In this document: in pieces, positions 37,336-50,001 of the stretch
How positions within the stretch are numbered: position 1 is the first letter of the stretch
Layout: each line of letters begins with the position of its first letter
NCBI GenBank assembly: GCA_905331475.1
Contig: CAJNYU010001987.1
Span: 346,401 to 410,400 of the forward strand
Reading direction: 5' to 3'
DNA from: Rotaria socialis
Taxonomy: Eukaryota > Rotifera > Eurotatoria > Philodinida > Philodinidae
Length of the DNA stretch: 64,000 nucleotides
Notes under the pieces: generated by a model
What the model saw: the letters and a program-made list of their open reading frames with translations, nothing else
Told to the model about the DNA's origin: nothing
Database searches by the model: none
Translations under genes and position numbers: made by a program

Positions 37336-38398
37336 CTACATATCTTGCATAACAAGATAATCTTCCGGTACATTGAATTGAGGGCTCGCATTGGAACGAA
37401 CAAGTGATCGATAATTTGTCCATGTTTTAATTTCATTATAAAAAGCATTACCAGGACAAGATGTACTATCAAGATCTCTAAAGAAAAAAAATTGAAATCT
37501 TGTTTTAATATTTTGAAATATAAAAGATAGAAAGAAAAAACAAACAAACCGATGTCCACGAAGAGTATAAGCACGGCTGATATAACCTCGTGAAATGCCA
37601 CATTCGATTAATGCTTTAACTGAATTGATTGCTGCAGCATTCGGTTTTTGTGACATATAGTCACCAATAACCGAAATACCTAAACAATATACGATTAAAA
37701 GAAACTAAAATATTTTGAGACAATGAACTCTACCAATTGATTGCGAATTGTAACCATAAGTATGTGCACCTACATATGTCCAACCTCTACCTTCATAAAT
37801 ATTACCGTCTTCACCAACTAAAAAGCTATATCCAATATCATCCCAACCTATAATTGTAAATTTATAAATAAAAATGAAAATTTCTATATTGATATACCAT
37901 TTGAATCCATATGATAGTTTTGAAAACCTTTCATTTTTACAATACATGCACTTTTAGCTGTACATGTACCACCCGTTGTATGATGTATAACAACATATGG
38001 TAATGATTTTGCCATTCCGGTTGTACTTTTCGGTGCTCGTGCACCCCACTCAGAACGACTAACAATACTAGGACAATCTACATCAATTAAATAATTAGAT
38101 AGATGCTAACTGAAGTAGCTACTGAAATTCTCTTACTTGGTGTTGGTGCTGATGGTGAAAAACAACATTTAATATCTGCTGGTTGACTTTCACATAAATT
38201 CGATATGTAAAGACTATTTGGACAATCAGATGTTTTTATACATCGACCAGTTTTACCATATGTTGGGTGAGCATACGATTCGCATGAATCGCCTATTTTA
38301 AAAGAACGAATAAACTATTTTTGATTGAGTCTAGCTTTCGTTTTTTTACCAGCTATTGATGTTACGAAAACAGCGGTAACGATAAGTAAAAGTAGCAT
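37336..38398 (-). CDS. Peptidoglycan-recognition protein with amidase residues (PGRP-A)
   Basis: Six exons: 38398-38350, 38292-38137, 38077-37898, 37847-37734, 37679-37550, 37477-37336, giving 256 residues. Signal peptide 1-17 ([17 protein letters not shown]). A short six-Cys module (about 18-63, from DSCES to DIKCCF) resembles an arthropod clip-like domain. A PGRP/N-acetylmuramoyl-L-alanine amidase type 2 domain follows (about 70-250). The zinc ligands of catalytic PGRPs are all present: His in VVIHHTTG, His in LRGHRD, and Cys in STSCPG; the Tyr region reads WTYVGAH. It is therefore predicted to be a secreted enzyme cleaving bacterial peptidoglycan stem peptides. It is followed head-to-tail by a paralogue at 38729-39585. 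Confidence 0.93.
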
Positions 38399-38428
38399 TG
38401 ATTGAAATCCTATTCAGCATGGATCGAC

Positions 38429-38440
38429 TATTATATATGG
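38429..38440 (-). promoter_or_regulatory. TATA-like element upstream of PGRP-A
   Basis: On the minus strand the sequence CCATATATAATAG lies about 30-40 nt before the ATG, with a GAATAG acceptor between them. The paralogous gene has TATATATAAAAT in a similar position, so the spacing is shared between the two copies. Confidence 0.45.
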
Positions 38441-38728
38441 GTGTGTATAAGAAAAAACAATCGATAATAGTTTTCATTTGAAATGCAATACTAAACAGGG
38501 ATTAAAATCGCTATTGAAAAATATTATCTGTAAAGAAAACAGCAATAAAAATATCTGGAGCAAATAGAATTAAAATTAAATATCTAGGATTATAATTATA
38601 GTCAACCACATGAATAACAATAAATATTCGACCGTAGCCTGAATCGATGTTATACTAATTACAGACAGCAAAAATCACATATAAGAAGTCTTGATGAAAC
38701 TTTTGATGTCGTTGAACCACAAAACAGA

Positions 38729-39585
38729 TTATATGAAGTAATTTCGCTTCTGTAAAATAGTATGGTAAAATTTGATGTAACTCTGTGAAATACCACATTG
38801 AATCAATGATTCAAGTGCATTAGCAGCTGATTTATTAATTTTTCTCAATGAATAATTACCAATCATTCCTATACCTAAAAAAAGTACATGCTATTATTAT
38901 CATCATCATCATCGTAGTCTATTGTCTATTTACCAATTGATCTACTATTATAACCTTGACGATGTGCACCAATATAATTCCATCCACGTCCTTCATATAT
39001 TAGTCCACTTTCACTAATTAAAAAGTTATATCCAATATCACTCCAATCTGTAAGCGAAGAAATTTGCATAAACATAAAAATCGATTCTGTTTTTACTTTT
39101 TTCTTTCATATGATATTTTTGAATTCCCTGTATTTGTTTAACACATTCATGATGAGTTCTGCATGAAGGACTAACAGTATCATAAATTGCAACAAAAGGA
39201 ACTGGCGTAGCCAACGATGTTTGTTCTTTAGGATTTATTGCATTCCATCTAGCACGATGTATGATTGTCGGACAACCTTTAGTAAAAAATAAATCAGACC
39301 AAAATTTGAATATTTTCTAATGTAACCTTTATAAGATATCGTTGTATTGAAACAACACATGACATCCATTGGTTTACTTTCACATAATTTCGGTAGATAA
39401 ACATTATTTAAACAGGCTGATATTTTGATACATTGACCAGTCCTACCATAATCACCATGAACAAATGATTCACAAGAATCAGCTTAATAGAAAGTCAAAA
39501 TATAGTTGAATTTTGTTTTTTGTTTCGATCTAATACCTGTTATTGATGATGAAATGAAGATAACTATGATTAAACTAAGTAGCAT
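38729..39585 (-). CDS. Truncated, non-catalytic PGRP paralogue (PGRP-B)
   Basis: Five exons: 39585-39537, 39482-39327, 39276-39097, 39047-38934, 38874-38729, giving 214 residues. The first four exons are 49, 156, 180 and 114 nt, exactly as in PGRP-A, so this is a tandem duplicate. It keeps the signal peptide, the Cys-rich module ([17 protein letters not shown]) and the PGRP fold ([20 protein letters not shown]). In place of IHHT it reads IYDT, and the exon 5 donor is lost: translation runs on to a stop and the exon carrying GHRD...SCPG is absent; I do not find that exon in the 330 bp downstream. All three zinc ligands are therefore missing. It may be a recognition-only protein or a decaying gene; the open frame over five exons favours the former. 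Confidence 0.82.
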
Positions 39586-39616
39586 TTGAAAGTCTGAATT
39601 GATTTACTTCACAAAT

Positions 39617-39630
39617 TTTATATATAATAG
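39617..39630 (-). promoter_or_regulatory. TATA-like element upstream of PGRP-B
   Basis: The sequence TATTATATATAAAAT on the minus strand lies about 30-45 nt before the ATG; a TCAATTCAG acceptor follows, 8 nt before the ATG. The arrangement matches that of PGRP-A. Confidence 0.45.
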
Positions 39631-40474
39631 GGCGAGAAGGAAGAGATTAGAAATGTCAGACGTCACTATCAAATGTGAGTATTTACATATTATTACATAG
39701 ATTTCGATTTACTTCGACATCATTGTTAAGGGGGATTTCCCATTCAATCAAGTAACTACTGATAAAATCGTTGAAACTTCTACCATTAAAATGTTACGAA
39801 CTTGAAAATATTTTATCAATATGAGTCATGTACTACGCCGCATACCCATCCAAAGTTCACATTTTTAAGACGCTAAGATCTATACGTATCGTTTCCAAAC
39901 GTCGAGTTAATTAAACGTTTAATCGAATTGAGTGTGGGGTGTGCGTGCTGGTATGTATTAACCAAACACCCACATCATTATTGTGATATTAATTTAAGTA
40001 GGATCAAATAGTATACAACATAGAGCGTTGTTTTCTCTATCTGCCTATATAGAAAGAAAGTTTCTCAAAGCTTTTTATAAGGAATTTAAGTACCTTTGCC
40101 GCTACTTTTGGTATGCTCTAAGTAGAAAACGAGAACTTTGTCAATAGTGATCTGAATTACATTTTTCATAAGTCATATACGTGACATAATTACAGAATGA
40201 CATACCCTGCGTGAGTTAGCACGTTGCTAGTTTAGTTACATCAGTCAATTGAATATTGAAATGTGTTAACACGTTAGAATAAAAATTGTCATTATTAATT
40301 TGTTTAAGAAACGCGTTTTCCTGTGCTTGTCATGTATTTGCAATAGCATAGCTTGTTGGACGTGATTGAATAGAGAATTTTTATTTTCATTCGATTCATA
40401 GTTGTTATCTTAAAGAAAAAAAGAATCATTTTTATTTTATCACGGTTGGATTTTTATAATCCTTGGAAACAGAG
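39631..40474. other. Divergent intergenic region PGRP-B / receptor
   Basis: About 840 bp between two divergently transcribed genes. It includes one stretch (about 39932-39978) with GTGTGGGGTGTGCGTG and a nearby AACACCCACATC, a weak relative of the telomere-like hairpins farther right. No exon supported. Confidence 0.45.
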
Positions 40475-43400
40475 ATGACTGTTTTTAATGGTTTGCCGTG
40501 GCTTCTTTTGATATTGGATCTATTGAGAAGCAATTTCGCATACATTAAATTATTTAATACGGAAGATGCACTGGATGTTCAATCATATGATTGCATCTAC
40601 TATATCAATATAACAGCTGCAAATAATGAATCAACACCATACTGTATTCGAGCAAAAGAAAGTATCACATTGAATCGTTCTTCAGTAGCAAGAACCTGTG
40701 CCAATTCTGGCACACAATGGACTTTCAAAATTTTGAAAGAAATGAATGTATCACAAGATGAGATTTTAATGTGGAATTCAAGTATTGAAATGGTTGATCG
40801 GTATGCTGCTTATCTAACGACAGAGTACGTATAATCTGTATATTTAATCTAAGTTTTGAAAAATTGAGGCATTTTCTGTTAACTATTTTATACCCCACGA
40901 ATTCAGATTCTATTTACTCTTCATACCAAAGCGATTCGAGCCTCAAATAGTGATCGATGTATTCAGAGAAATTCAGTTTATATACCAGATAATGTTGCAT
41001 TGCATATGGTTTCACCACAAATAAATAAATACAGTTCTGTGGTTCCAAATTCATTAAAAAATGCCTGTTTTTATAGTCACGGAGAGCTTGCCGATGAAAA
41101 AATCTGTTATTGTTCGATGGGAACATTCGGTAAGTTTTGTGAATACCAATTTATAACAATGAATACGTTTGAACAAACAATCGACTATCAATTTCATTTG
41201 AAGAAAAAATATCGCAACGGAAGTCAACTATGGGGCAATATCACATGTTATACAACGTTAATCAACTGCTATTCTGGGCTTCAATGTTTAGCTTGGCAGA
41301 ATATATGTGATGGTAAGTTTAGTATATGGCAACTGAATCGAGAAACCAATGGTTACGAGTAGCTGCCTTATTCGACTTCTAATATAAATGGTAAAAACGA
41401 AAAGAAGTAAACCATAACCAATTAGCTAGCGATAGTTTTAGTTCTACTTATATATATATATATATATATGAGCAAATCGTATTTTGTTGTGTAATTGGCA
41501 AAAAACAAAAGTGTATTGAGTAGAAATTTAAGATCTGCATCTTATCCAGCATAATTTACATGCACTCTAAAAAAACGTTCTTTCCGTGAGCTTGAGAGAA
41601 GAGCCTTTTAAGGTTCTGTGCAAAACCTTAAAATATTTTTTAGTAAATCTCAAGGATTTGTAATTTTATGCGAAACGTTTTTAGGATTTTTTCGAAACTC
41701 TACAGCAGTGTCCTAGTTCCCAAGAGTCGGGAATTCATTGGGAATTGGGAACTCAAAATTGAATGAACTGTAACAACCCAGGTTGATCAAAACGGACTCG
41801 TTTACGGTCTGTTTGTCGACGGTAAACGATGTCAAAACGGTATCTTTACGGCAGTAAATAGGCCGTATTCGCCGGTAATACCTGGCGCAGCAANCCCCCC
41901 GGATGCAAAATTTCTACACTAAACACTTGAACACTCCTTTCAGGTCGCGTTTCACAAAAAGGCTGTTTCAATAGTATTAAAATGGTTTCAGATTAGGAAA
42001 ACAAAATGATTCATGATCTAATCTGTTATATTTAATACTGTGAGCAATTTTAGTTCACTAGATGCACCCGAAACTGCGCAATGACGAAGAGTGATAATTT
42101 CTTTTGAGAGGTTTAAGGATTTTGATCTTTTTCATGCTACCGAATATTCTAAAAGCATTCAAAACTCTATTAGTCTTTGGTTGCATCAAATAGAAACTCG
42201 AGCCGAATTTCGAGTTGTTAGTGCACATTTTAGCGATTGAGTAAACTCGGAAACTTTTCGGTTTGCCTGTAGAAATATCTTGGAAACTGAAAGAATAATT
42301 TGATATGCCTCATTAGGTTTTGAGTCAAGTTTTCAATAGTGTAGGTTTCCATTATCGGAGAACAGGAATTCGAAAAATACTCTTAGCGCTGTAACTTAAG
42401 TTACATTTTCTGTTAGATCTTTAACTTGCGTGACTCCGATTGAAAAGCGCTTGATGCACAGAAAACTGTGCAAATCAAAACATCTATCTGTCAAATAATT
42501 TTCTCCATATTTCTTGTTCGAAAATAGTGAATTTCTAATTTAAAAGCATTAGTCTAAACAATACTTTGAAATGCATTGAATAATAATGCATATCATCAAT
42601 TTCTACATTATGTCTGATAATGCATTGAAAAGTCAACAAATAGTTTATTATAAAGCATTAATTCATTTTTTTAATAATGGAAAATAATAGGTCATTTTCC
42701 CATTATTCATCCATTATCGGCTACATGGGTATGTATGCATATATATATAAATAACTAAAACTAAATCTAAAATTATTCATTATTATTTGGCAGTAGAAGT
42801 ATATATCTCTGTTTATATTTGAGTTGAGATGGTGCAGTTAAAGCTCCAATTATATTCGGATTATAACAGGGCATATCATGGTCGTTACAGGTACGCAACA
42901 ATGTATGGATGGTTTAGACGAAGATAATTGTGAAGAGTTAGAATACAATGAATGTCAAGAGAATGAGTATCGTTGCAAAGACGGTTCATGTATTGCTGAA
43001 CAATATTGGTTAGATGGAGAATTTGATTGTTCGGATATGTCGGATGAACAAAGCACCAGTGAACACAATATGGATTCAGAAAGGTGTCCGCTAAGTTCTT
43101 CGCGTTTCAATTGTGATGAAATCACAGCAGGTTTGGAATATTTTGCTTGTGGTGATGGTCAGTTTGTAAGGACTCATCCGATACGAAGTGGATTTTGCTA
43201 CAACTATAGGCAGAAACTGTTTTTTTGTGAGTATCAATGGCATTCGGCTGATCCATCACTGTGGACACTCGCGAATGGTCATTGTGTTGACAAAGTTGTG
43301 ATGGAAAAAACGTTAACGGAAATGAATGAATCAGAAAAATGCGTATTTTTTCTTAAATGTAAACTAATGCATATTACAAGTGCTGATTGTGGACATGCAA

Positions 43401-46400
43401 TTCACGATTTTCCAACACTCTGCAAAGATAAGAAAATCAACTATCCTACAGGGCCGTTCTTCAAACCCTACGGGCAAACAATCTACCAGATAAATACGCC
43501 ACAATCATCAAATGAGCCAACTTATTTACATTTCGATGGAACTATAAAATGTATTGGTTATCAAGCACTCTGGAAAAGAGATAAAACACTTGTACGTTGG
43601 CGTGATTTCATAAAATACTACCCGTTTGATACTTTTTTCTGTCGTTTCGCTCAGCAGATCAATATGTATGGTCCACAGTTTGATAAAAATTGCTGGAATA
43701 GTACGAAACAGTCATTCCTCTGTCAGGAGAGTCATAAATGCATTTCAAAATATCGTGTTCTAGATAATATTCACGAGTGCTTCAATTCTGAGGATGAAAA
43801 AGACCCTCAAGGATGTCAAGCGAAAGGAAAGCATCAGTTATCGTGTCTTTTTGAAATACCAATATGCTTATCAACGTTTCAAATCGGAGAAATGTTCCCT
43901 AATTGCGACGACGGTAATGATATATACATAATACAACTTAGTCGGCTTTTAGAAGATTTTAAATGCAAAATATCGAATTCCATAGAATGTCGACTTCTCA
44001 AAGATCACATTCAATCGCCATCAGTAGTTTTAACAGCTTACAGAGGAGCAACTATAACATTTCGTCAGTTTTGTGATACTCTATGGGACTTACCGAAAGG
44101 CTTCGATGAATCCATGTGTAATCAATGGAAATGTCCGAAAGATCAATTTCAGTGTTTAAGTGGTCATTGTGTATCGTTATCTTCTGTAAAAAAACAGGAA
44201 TTGAACGATTGGCATTGTCCGGATGCTTCAGATAAAGCTGGTCTGTTCAGAATCGTGAAATTATCGGCTCACAATGCCAGATTAATTAATAATTACGAGT
44301 TAGAAACTATTAAATCCGAGCGTCTCTTGTACAATACGTGGTTCGATGCTTTTAATATATTTTGTAATCGTACGTTAGAATATCCATGTATTCTAGCCAA
44401 TGTCAATGAACCATTAAACTTCGCCGTTAATCGACCTTGTATCAACCTGATACGTATAGGCGATGGTGTCATTGATTGCTACGGGGGATTGGATGAGCGA
44501 AATGTATTGAGTTGTGGCAATAATACCTCACAACAACGTGGCTTTGATTTTCATTGCAGCAATGAACAGTGTATACCCTATAGTCAACATTGTACACAAC
44601 GTTGTTCAAATAATGCAGATACTCTACTATGCGATCAACTACCAGCTTTAACCACATTATCGTGCCGAGATTCACAAAAATTGAGTTGTGATGCTAACTT
44701 TGGTGATGAATGCAAACCGTCGGGGATTGATGAGTTTTACTGTGACAATTCTCGATCCAGTGAGTTAGACATATTTTCTATAATGTTTAAAGTTCCTACA
44801 GTGATCTTTCTGATCTTATTAAATAGAGAAAATATCGTTTCCATTTGACTTTAAGTGTATCAACTTCTTTTGATAAAATCTCTTCAACTATTATTCATTC
44901 TTTTTCTATCCAAATGAATAGGTCGACGACGCTCTAGGCCTTATCGACATTCGGGATGGCAGAAACGAGAAACATTTGTTCATTTATCTGCATATCCTCA
45001 GTCACAAGAGATTGTTTCACCTAACGTCGCTCAGCTACAACAACGTGAAACGATCGATATCTATTCAAACGTACTTCAAACACAACAAGATGATGGCGAA
45101 GAAGGATGAATCTGTGGAAGAGGAATCGCAACTAGAACGAACAAAATTGGTGCAATGCAATGTTTTTGTCCTCCTAGTTTATTTGGTGAATACTGCCAGC
45201 ATTTTAGTGATCGTATTACTGTCATAATCAGTCTCTATGACATACCTTCAAAGCTATCAGAACAATCGTCAAACATTATCAAAATTTTAGCATTATTATT
45301 ATCTGATGATCAGACTATTGATCATCGAGTCATTCATTTGCCGATGATTCTTTCCAAAGATTTAAATAAAAAGTTTCGGTTTAATCTTATTCACCAAAGA
45401 CCAAAACTATCACCGAAATCTTATACAATTCGATTTGAAGCGTACTACGTGAGTATTGATCTGTCCATCAAATTTCTTGCCGTTTGGGAGTATGCAGTTC
45501 AGTTTCCATTTTTACCTTCTTATCGTCTGGCACAAGTTCTGAAATTCGAAAAAGAAAGTATATTTTTGATGAAATCTCATATCTGTCAAACAGCTAATCC
45601 GTGTGGTCCTAGCAGCATATGCCATCCAATAATGAATAAACTTACCAATATATCAGCATTCTACTGCTATTGTAATAGTAATTCATTCGGAAAAATCTGT
45701 GAGCATTCTTTCTCAAGATTGTCATTACCTATTAATTGTTCTATACATGCTGTGTTACGTCCATTATCATTATCGACATCAATTTGTTTATGTCCGGCTC
45801 ATTTATATGGACCTACATGTCATATAAATCATACATGTGAGTATCGAAATCCGTGTGGTGCTGGTCGGGGAAAATGTTTCCACAATCCTGAGAATATGAC
45901 GCATGATTACATTTGTGTTTGTGATAAAAAATATTTTGGCTATCATTGCGAATTTGATTCTGCACGGATCAGAATAAACTTTACTAAATTATCATTTGTT
46001 CAATCTCCATCAAATTTTATTATGTCATCGATTATTCAATTATGTGATCTTCACAATGAAAGCCTTGAACTTATCATAAGAGAAAAACGTGTTTATCAAG
46101 GACTACCTCCACTTATCATAGACGTATTTCATAATAATCACTATTTGCCAGTGCTAGGTTTACTGAAACTATATCATAAACAGGATTTATCCAATGATTA
46201 CCTGGCGAATCTTAAACAACCAGAATATTTCCTCTTACATGTAGTTTCATCAAAAGTATCACGAATAAACATAACATCAATGGTAGACATGGAGAATTAT
46301 TGTCCGCATACCGGAAGTATCTTTCAGAAAAATATTTCTCACATTCAATATTTATCTCAATGTAAGTTTATTTCGTGCGTCAAATTGGTGAACATTATAT

Positions 46401-47873
46401 TTTTTTCAGTCTTAAATTCAAATGAACCAAAATTTATCGATGATTTCAATGTGTCCATCATAATCTTCAAGTATCATCTACTCTGCAATCCATCCTATTC
46501 TCTCGTGTGCTTTCATGACGATAACTACTTCTGTGTGTGTGATATCTACGGTCATGCCGAATGTTCTCGTTATGATTCAATAATGGATGAATGTGCTGAA
46601 AGATGTCTCGCTGGAGGTCAATGCATTCGTGGTGATTTAGAGGATCGAAAAGATTTTGTTTGCTTATGTCCACGCTGCTATTATGGAAGCATCTGTCAAC
46701 ACAATACAGAATTATTTAGTTTTACTTTAGAAACATTGTTAACTTACGATTTGTATTCATTGTCTGTAGCCGTACAACAAGTTTTTTCTAGGTAAATTTT
46801 CTCTTCATTTAAGACAGGTTATGATATCTTGATTCTACTTCAGTCTCTTAATCATCATCCCGGCTATTTTATTTGTAATTGGTGCTCTAAACAATGTCTG
46901 TTGCTATGTAACATTTAATCGAACGAAACCACTCTTAGTTGGTATCGGACACTATTTGCGTACAGTTTCTATTATCAACCAATTGGCATTACTGTCATTG
47001 CTATTAAAACTCATTCATACTGTATTCAGCATCAAAGGTCACATTGTTCATCATACGATGAACACAATTTCATGTAAAATTTTATCATATTTTCTCTCAT
47101 GTACAAGTCGTATGAGTTATTGGTTGATGGGTATGGTTGCCGTTGAACGAGTATATGTTACGTGGTACTTGAAAGGTACATGGCTAAAAAGTCCACGGAT
47201 TGCTAAATGCATTATAGCAACTATCATTGTCGGAATAGTTGTAAGTAACATTCATGAAGTCATATTTTATCAATCTATTGAAGATCCAAAATCTTCTGAC
47301 ACGAATAATAGTACATGGTGTGTTACATCGTATCCATCAATCATTGCTACATACAACCAAGCTAATGTTATTTTAAATTATATCATGCCTTTCCTTATCA
47401 ATTTTTTATCGACCATCATTTTAACGATTTTAATCATAAGAAAAAAATGGGCCATTGCAACAAAAAAAATAAGTGAGCATTCACATACATTACAAAATAT
47501 GAGAGCAACATTTCATTCATACAGAAATCTTTTCACTGAAAATAAAGAACTAATTTTGGCTCCCTTAATTACCATGTTACCACAACTCTTCTCTCTGCCA
47601 CAATTTATTCTTTCGTTCTCATTAGCTTGCCAAGAATTGAAAGTCAGTTGGCAACGTTATCTTCTGATTGTATCCTACTTCATAACATATCTACCACAAG
47701 TACTATCATACAAACTATATGTTTCGCCATCATCATTTTACAAGAAAGAGTTCAATCTAACAAAGCTTGGCAAAAAAATCACCAAATGGCAAAAGAAAAT
47801 CGTAAAAAAAACAGAAACAACATCAGTAACACTTAATAAGTCGACTAACCAAGCAATGGCCACAATACAATGA
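40475..47873 (+). CDS. LDLa/EGF multidomain seven-transmembrane receptor, one in-frame stop
   Basis: Six exons: 40475-40828, 40907-41312, 42891-44759, 44922-46361, 46410-46791, 46844-47873. Phases agree and total 1826 codons plus stop. Order: signal peptide (WLLLILDLL), Cys-rich N-terminus, LDL-receptor class A modules (ICDG/TQQCMDGLDEDNC across an intron; CQENEYRCKDGSC...CSDMSDE; CPKDQFQCLSGHC...DASDK), EGF-like modules (CQTANPCGPSSIC; CEYRNPCGAGRGKC; CAERCLAGGQC), then a rhodopsin-like 7TM domain (about the last 340 residues) with an ERVYVTWY helix-3 end. LDLa/EGF receptors of this kind are a family I associate with rotifers; the ligand is unknown. Odd: codon 939 (45107-45109) is TGA, just before ICGRGIA, where related proteins to my recollection have a Trp. 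One G-to-A change would explain it. The rest is intact, so this is a recent pseudogene, a null allele, or an assembly error. Confidence 0.83.
41313..42890 (+). other. Long intron 2 of the receptor, with transposon debris
   Basis: A 1.58-kb intron in the middle of an LDLa module. It holds a TA run (41449-41469), a CACTCTAAAAAA end like those of the elements at 53794 and 58551 (starting 41563), a short inverted motif with ambiguous base N at 41894 beside a C run, and repeated ATGCATT blocks (42540-42700). No exon seen. Confidence 0.65.
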
Positions 47874-48025
47874 CCCACTGTTGGTTTACAGAATGAAATT
47901 TTGAGGTATTTCATTTCGTAGAAATGTCGAGATTGTTCTACTCCGCTTGCTTGTAGTGTAATAAAACTTCGTTGATTCGATTTGCGATATTATGTTTTAA
48001 CCAAGGAAGAAAAAGCGAATCCTGG

Positions 48026-48096
48026 TAGAGGGTGGATGTGGATGCTCCGAAGACAGTGATTACTGTCTCCGGATCTTCTTGGGTGTGGGTGTGTCT
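48026..48096. repeat. G-rich telomere-like block with central hairpin (H0)
   Basis: GGGTGGATGTGGATG and GGGTGTGGGTGTG are direct G-rich blocks either side of a compact palindrome, AGACAGTGATTACTGTCT. Unlike the other copies, both flanks are G-rich on the same strand. Confidence 0.6.
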
Positions 48097-48913
48097 GAAT
48101 AAGAAACTAGATATGATGCAAGAGTCATATCCAACTTCTTTTTAGATTCCTATTGTTTCATAATATGACAAAATAATACAGCGCGATTGATGATACTTGT
48201 GTGCTAAATCGATGTGTGAAGGGTATGAATGTGATAAAAATGTATATTTGTAGATAGATTTTAAGTAAAATAAAACACATTGTGATAGTTGCTTTGAAAA
48301 TCTTCATCAGGTATCTTTAAAATATATTGCTAAATAATTTAAATATATAGATCAATTAATTGACACATAATATGAATTAATTAATTTTTATTCCAATGAT
48401 GGTCTTTTGGAAAAAAATCAACAAGGAATCAGTTAATTAATAAATATATAGTTCATAACTTAGTACAGTTTTAGAGAGTATGCTAGATGCTCAAACGATC
48501 AATAAATAGTGGTCATAAAGGTTCAACTTCTGTTTTTAAGTGAAAGATATCTACACAATACGTATATAGACAATTTTTTAATAGATATGTTATATTCTTC
48601 GATAAATGTTTGCCAACGATACACATGAGTAATCATTGGGAAACATTTATTGCAAAAAAACAAATTAACATCACAAAGATAAAACCCATTTTAAAACAAT
48701 AAAAATGTTACCTTTATATGAGGTTGCATGCAAGAAAAACGAATAATTCTAGATAGGGGTGTGAATTTATTGTTATTGTTATTGATAACAAAATAACTTA
48801 ATTTTTTGAAGAACCCTCAATTTGAATTGCTGTCTATCTCAACTATGCTAATTCGATTGGGCTATGTTTAAGGAACGAGCTACTACTGCTATGAAGATCA
48901 TCGATCGAGACAT

Positions 48914-48973
48914 TGGGTGGGTGTGGGTGTAGCTATAAGTAAAGAAAATACCCACATCCCACACCCACCCACA
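48914..48973. repeat. Telomere-like foldback hairpin H1
   Basis: Left arm GGGTGGGTGTGGGTGT, spacer AGCTATAAGT..., right arm ACCCACATCCCACACCCACCC: a hairpin whose arms are the G-rich and C-rich strands of a GGGTGT repeat. The spacer AGCTATAAG is shared with H5 (57952) and nearly with H4 (54445). Confidence 0.75.
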
Positions 48974-49783
48974 TACTTAGATCAGTGTAAGATTTTTATT
49001 TTCCATCGATGCATCATTTTGTGAATATGGGCGATTTTTAAAAATAGCGATTGCGGAAAATGAGGAATTATATAAACCTTTGTGCCATAATCCTTTGCGG
49101 AGCTTTCTGATATTCTCGAAGTAGTAAAGTATCGAACTTGACTCTATGAAGTCTGTTCGCGTCATTTCAAAAACAGTTGCTAGTTCAAATGAAATACTGA
49201 ATTGAATCGTTTCTGCTGCTTTGAAAGAATCTCACCAAAGTTCATTTATTCGTATGATGAGGCTATTGCTATACAGCAGATGCCAAGTCTGTAATACCAA
49301 TATCTGCATATTCGTAAGTTAGAAATGCTTCGTGTCCTATGGGAACTGCAGTTTATTGCATGCTATTGGCTTAAAGAAATTTATCGTCTTTCTTTCCTTC
49401 TCAGTATCATAATCATGTTAACAACTCGTGCAAATAGAACATTCTCCAGATTTCTAAAGTCCAATGTATAACAGTGATATCTGACTTTTATTGCTTTTTT
49501 AATTTCTGTGTGCGAGCTGGCAGATATGTATATCAACATATGCATTGCGTGCAGAACAATGACTACGCCGCCCACAGAGACAAAAGTAGTAGATGATACG
49601 ATAAGATTATTCTACATTAATACAGTAGTGATTAAAATTATAGAACCAGCTAGTTCGTGGATTTGGTTTATATTATTCTACCAATATGGCAGAGATGCAG
49701 TTCTCAAATCTACATAAGAATATTTCGCTCCGGTTTCTCTTTCAGAAGATATCTATCGCCCGTTCAAATATGACGTTACTGCT

Positions 49784-49841
49784 TGGGTGTGGGTATGGAT
49801 GTGGAGAATTCATTCATAATAACAACCACACCCACACCCCC
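49784..49841. repeat. Telomere-like foldback hairpin H2
   Basis: Arms GGGTGTGGGTATGGATGTGG and CCACACCCACACCCCC surround a spacer GAATTCATTCATAATAACAA. The same spacer, inverted, is found in H3 at 50731-50788, so the two are mobile copies or an inverted duplication. Confidence 0.75.
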
Positions 49842-50001
49842 AAATCTCATAAATATAAGCTTAAAAAATTGTTTTTCGCTAGATAAATCACTTAGATGAT
49901 GACTTCTCCGTAAAGGCAAATCTCTAAACTTTTTCTAGTCCAGTCTAGCAAAAAGTAAGCACAAAAAGCGTCGTAATATGTCCGATTAGTGAGAAAGTGA
50001 C

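Larger units (their letters stand above)
47874..50001. other. Gene-poor region 3' of the receptor
   Basis: Starts with a likely polyadenylation signal (AATAAA near 47960). It contains three of the telomere-like hairpins and otherwise AT-rich sequence. Frames of 60-70 codons at 48977-49165 and 49508-49717 have no recognisable content and I do not call them. Confidence 0.5.

Noticed and set aside
45107-45109. TGA read as selenocysteine
   Set aside because: Related proteins to my recollection have Trp here, no catalytic Cys/Sec context, and no stem-loop was sought or seen; a TGG to TGA change is simpler.
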